The translations under genes were made by a program, and so were the position numbers. Positions 61,090 to 64,000 of a DNA stretch of 64,000 nt are shown here, piece after piece. The stretch is from Pisaster brevispinus. Lineage: Eukaryota > Echinodermata > Asteroidea > Forcipulatida > Asteriidae. Below the pieces are notes generated by a model. The model was not told where the DNA came from, did not search any database, and worked only from the letters and a program-made list of their open reading frames with translations. Every line of letters begins with the position of its first letter. Positions within the stretch are counted from its first letter, which is position 1. The stretch lies in assembly GCA_023634235.1 (NCBI GenBank), contig JAMKCF010000009.1:5890001-5954000 (forward strand), given 5' to 3'.

Positions 61090-62348
61090 AACACGTAAAT
61101 GTTGACTTTTTTTGGTAAAAATCTTGATTGATGTGGTTTGCTTTGTACAGACGGTGGTGGCAATCTAGTCCTTAGAAAAGCATAACAATTTGCCATGCAC
61201 CAATACAGGGTTGCAGCCTATTAACCACCCTGCAAGACTAATGGACACGTCGTTACATGTACAATAATGTTAGTTGCTGTAACGGCTCTCGTGCTTTATA
61301 CGGCTCTCGCGAGACTGCTGGCTCCTTATGGGGGTCGTAGTCGTACAGCAAAGGTGTAGTAGGTGTCGCTATCACCGCGACAAACATTTTAACGTTTTGT
61401 CCACAAGTTTGAAAATCATTAGATGTATTATTCATAAAGTTACGCTATGTAATCGCTTTGATACTTTAATACTAAATTATGATGTTGCCTATTGTACTGA
61501 CGCCACACGTGGTTGTCCCATGAATTTTCTTTTTTGGGTCGCATTGTATGTGTTATGGGATTAAATTAGGCCCCCTTTTTTAACTCCTAGTTTACCTATG
61601 TCCAGCTCGGACTAGGGCGAGTCTAGGAGTGGGTGGTTGCCTGGTGGTGTGTGATGAGTGGGTGATTGGTAGCAGGCCAAGCAACCAAACACGGCGCATT
61701 GAGGAAGGGTTTGTCCGGAGGTTAGTGACCATACCCAAGAAAGTGTTTGGGCACTTGACTCCGACAGAGGAAAGTTGTCTGGGATTTAACCCTTCAAGTT
61801 TCTTCAGTTTATGCACAATGCCTCTGTCGGATATCTGCGTTGGATTGCGCCAGCCCAGCTCTCACATCATAGTAATTATATGTTCATCCCCATGTCCTGC
61901 TCTAGGCCGATTCCAATCCAAGAGAGCCGGCAGGACAGTGTGACTCCAAATCTTCAGTTGACTTCATTCATTGTAACTGGTTGAACAGGAAACAGTAATC
62001 CTGTCCTCCTGTCAAGGACAAGGAACCGTTTCCGCATCACATCAAGTCCGCATAATCATCTACAGCGTCCCCTGAATTTCTTCAAGTTCGATCGTCATTT
62101 GTCACCATTAGTTCCCGGAGTTCGCCCATCTGCATTTACTCTGGGTGAACCATCACGTCCACCAAAAGAAAGGCCATTCGTTTATTTACTTTGTATTAAA
62201 GTTTACTTGTGCTATTTTATTTTGTCGAGACCCACCGGGTTTTCAATTTTCTTAATTTTCTTTTATTTGGGATTTAATTATAACAATCTCGTTTAATGAT
62301 TTGTAAATACAGCGTTCAAATCGTCCCTACCTTCTAGGTAGTCTGGAA

Positions 62349-62358
62349 AATAAATAAA
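62349..62358 (+). promoter_or_regulatory. Candidate polyadenylation signal, receptor copy 2
   Basis: Overlapping AATAAA hexamers at the same relative position as after copy 1. Confidence 0.4.
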
Positions 62359-62650
62359 CCTTTACTTTTGTTACAACACAATTCAGCGTGTTCCTTGTAA
62401 ACACTTATTATGTCGCAGCACAGAGTGCACTAACCACACTCAAACCTGTTGCATAATAAGCTATAATAGACCCTTATATTACATTGGCCGCTAATCGCTG
62501 AGGTCTTCATAGACTGGTCGCCTGTTTTTATCCGCAAGAATAAATACAGGCAGTGGTCTTACAGGCCCTATAATATCAGTGGAGAAAATTGCAGTGACGT
62601 AAGCTTTGACAACACCGAGGAAATATCAGTTTTTATACAATGAGACTAAC

Positions 62651-62718
62651 CTTGATTGAAACTCCAGCGAATTTGGATCTTCTTTCCAATACCATTTTCC
62701 AGTACTTGGAGTTGGTAC
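62651..62718 (-). pseudogene. PPP1R36: Duplicated PPP1R36 exon 2 (copy B)
   Basis: Same 68-base exon fragment as copy A, with acceptor and donor preserved, in the spacer upstream of receptor copy 3. Its distal flank is shortened by the deletion near 62743. Confidence 0.85.
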
Positions 62719-62990
62719 CTTATGATTTGAAAAAAAACGATGAAACTTGTGAAATACGCTTACACTATTTCTGCAAAAGAAATTTGCTTATCGTTACAGC
62801 AGCGCTGTGCAATTGGGCCCAGCTAGTGGTGGTCACGATCACTGTGTAGCTGTGAAGCGCGTCCAAAAAAGTCGCTGCGTAAAACAAAAGTCGTCTAGTA
62901 CTAAAAAAAAAACACGACACCACGACGCGTCCCGCTTGGGCAGTGTCAAACGATCGCACAATACAGGGGATTTTGAAAACGAATGGTCAG

Positions 62991-63014
62991 ACCATAGAGT
63001 CCTTGCTCTATGGT
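62991..63014. repeat. Short palindrome upstream of receptor copy 3
   Basis: Same A-T version of the stem as upstream of copy 2 ('accatagag' with 'ctctatggt'). Confidence 0.7.
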
Positions 63015-63377
63015 CAGACGAAGCTTTCCCGGGGTCTACTTTGGATTCCATAACCGTTAATTTAGCCTTGTGTTTCTTCATAAAATTACCATTATTATGC
63101 CTAAATATTGGCCTCTGTGTCCACTGCTGAGCTATACAGTAATATGAAAAAAGAAGAAATAAGCGGGTCTTGCCATCTCTGTTGTTTTACAAAAGATGCG
63201 AAGCCTTGAAAAACAAAAACAAGCAGGCTAGGCCTACCAGCAAGATTTCGTTCGACCAGTGACGACCCACTGTCATAATAAATCTCTTCGATCGAGTAAC
63301 AGAATGTATCAGCACATCATACAACATCTCGGTAAGGTGGAGTACGGTATACAGATAATTCGCGTTCGACTTGAAAG

Positions 63378-63444
63378 ATGACGGCTGACAACAAGTGTCT
63401 TATCATGAATATCCTCACTGTACTCATTGCTCTAAGATTGATTG
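63378..63444 (+). CDS. Nicotinic acetylcholine receptor-like subunit, copy 3 (exon 1 only)
   Basis: Exon 1 with ATG at 63378 and donor after 63444 encodes the same signal peptide as copy 2 (NILTVLIALRLIG). The following intron 1 matches copy 2 to the window end, including the shortened form. The remaining exons lie beyond 64000, so it is not known whether this copy is complete. Confidence 0.8.
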
Positions 63445-63810
63445 GTGAGTTGACGATTACGAAGCCGGGATATGACAGTAGGTCGACTCGGCAATTTGAA
63501 TGAAATCATTGCTATAACCTATAGGCCCCTATAGTCTTACGGAAGCGTTTAAGGGACATTGAGAAAAAAGGAAGGCACAATCATAACTTAATATATCTCA
63601 TAATGGTATGTTATGACTAGTATAATACAATGAGTTATATCTTATACAATTTATAATATTATGACTTGTACTGTGGTGACGTTTGGGCACCCGACCTAGT
63701 TAGTCCTATGTTGATACTGCTACAAGGAGTGAATTTACCATAATGTAATATAATGTAATAGATCCCAATGGAAACCAGTTTTAATGGGAGACTTTATTGA
63801 GGTCACTATA

Positions 63811-63920
63811 GGTGGCAGCAGACTTACCAGGTAAATCCATTGTTCTTGGGGCATGTAAGCATGTTCATAATTACGGAAATAACAATGGAAATTTACCAGG
63901 TAAGTCTGCTGCCACCTAGG
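63811..63920. repeat. 'ggtggcagcagacttacc' inverted-repeat element (receptor copy 3, intron 1)
   Basis: Third copy at the homologous intronic position; confirms the tandem arrangement continues past exon 1. Confidence 0.8.
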
Positions 63921-64000
63921 ATTCCAAAGTCTCCCATTGTTTGGTTATACTTCAATATATTACTGGAGGCTTAATACTGGCAATGGCTTTATAATATTAA

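Larger units (their letters stand above)
61090..63377. other. Spacer between receptor copies 2 and 3
   Basis: The 3' flank mirrors that of copy 1, including the fold-back near 61582 and the ORF at 61629-61943. PPP1R36 exon 2 copy B (62651-62718) follows. Just after it, at about 62743, the sequence jumps directly to what corresponds to 56596 in the previous spacer, so about 850-900 bases are missing. The 5' flank of copy 3 follows. Confidence 0.75.

Overview
The window is eukaryotic. Its genes are split into short exons with GT/AG introns, and the introns and spacers are full of inverted-repeat elements and tRNA-derived SINEs. The orthologues found (ATXN3, a B3GAT3-like glucuronosyltransferase, STPG4, DUS4L, PPP1R36, an alpha-type nicotinic-like receptor) point to an animal. 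The general look (frequent 'aggcctac' strings, 'gggcccaatttcat' inverted-repeat elements, short exons) is what I associate with deuterostome marine invertebrates, most likely an echinoderm such as a sea star. The species is an inference; the gene identities rest on the translated exons.

Layout. 1-0.9 kb: large fold-back repeat. 1.4-5.9 kb (+): ataxin-3 deubiquitinase, all exons except the first few codons. 5.9-12.5 kb: repeat-rich spacer. 12.5-17.5 kb (-): B3GAT3-like glucuronosyltransferase, complete in 4 exons. 19.3-23.2 kb (+): STPG4 orthologue, complete in 7 exons, divergent from B3GAT. 25.6-25.9 kb (-): unidentified probable terminal exon. 28.6-29.7 kb (-): DUS4L tRNA-dihydrouridine synthase in one large exon, with a possible upstream exon at 31.2-31.4 kb. 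30.4-32.8 kb: cluster of long hairpins. 33.8-46.5 kb (-): PPP1R36, complete in 16 exons, with a tRNA-Val(UAC) gene inside intron 2 on the same strand. 46.5-64 kb: divergently placed tandem array of nicotinic-acetylcholine-receptor-like Cys-loop channel genes (+). Two copies are complete and a third is cut by the window end.

The tandem array is the most notable region. Copies 1 and 2 differ at only four amino-acid positions in my reading and also match through introns and 3' flank, so the duplication is recent. Each later unit carries an intact-looking copy of PPP1R36 exon 2 on the opposite strand, so the duplicated segment included the 5' part of the neighbouring gene. Several mobile-element insertions can be polarised by comparing the copies.

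The genes have no obvious common pathway: protein quality control (ATXN3), proteoglycan linker synthesis (B3GAT3), sperm/cilia-related proteins (STPG4, PPP1R36), tRNA modification (DUS4L) and cation-channel signalling. Exon coordinates below were assigned by eye from splice consensus and reading-phase continuity.
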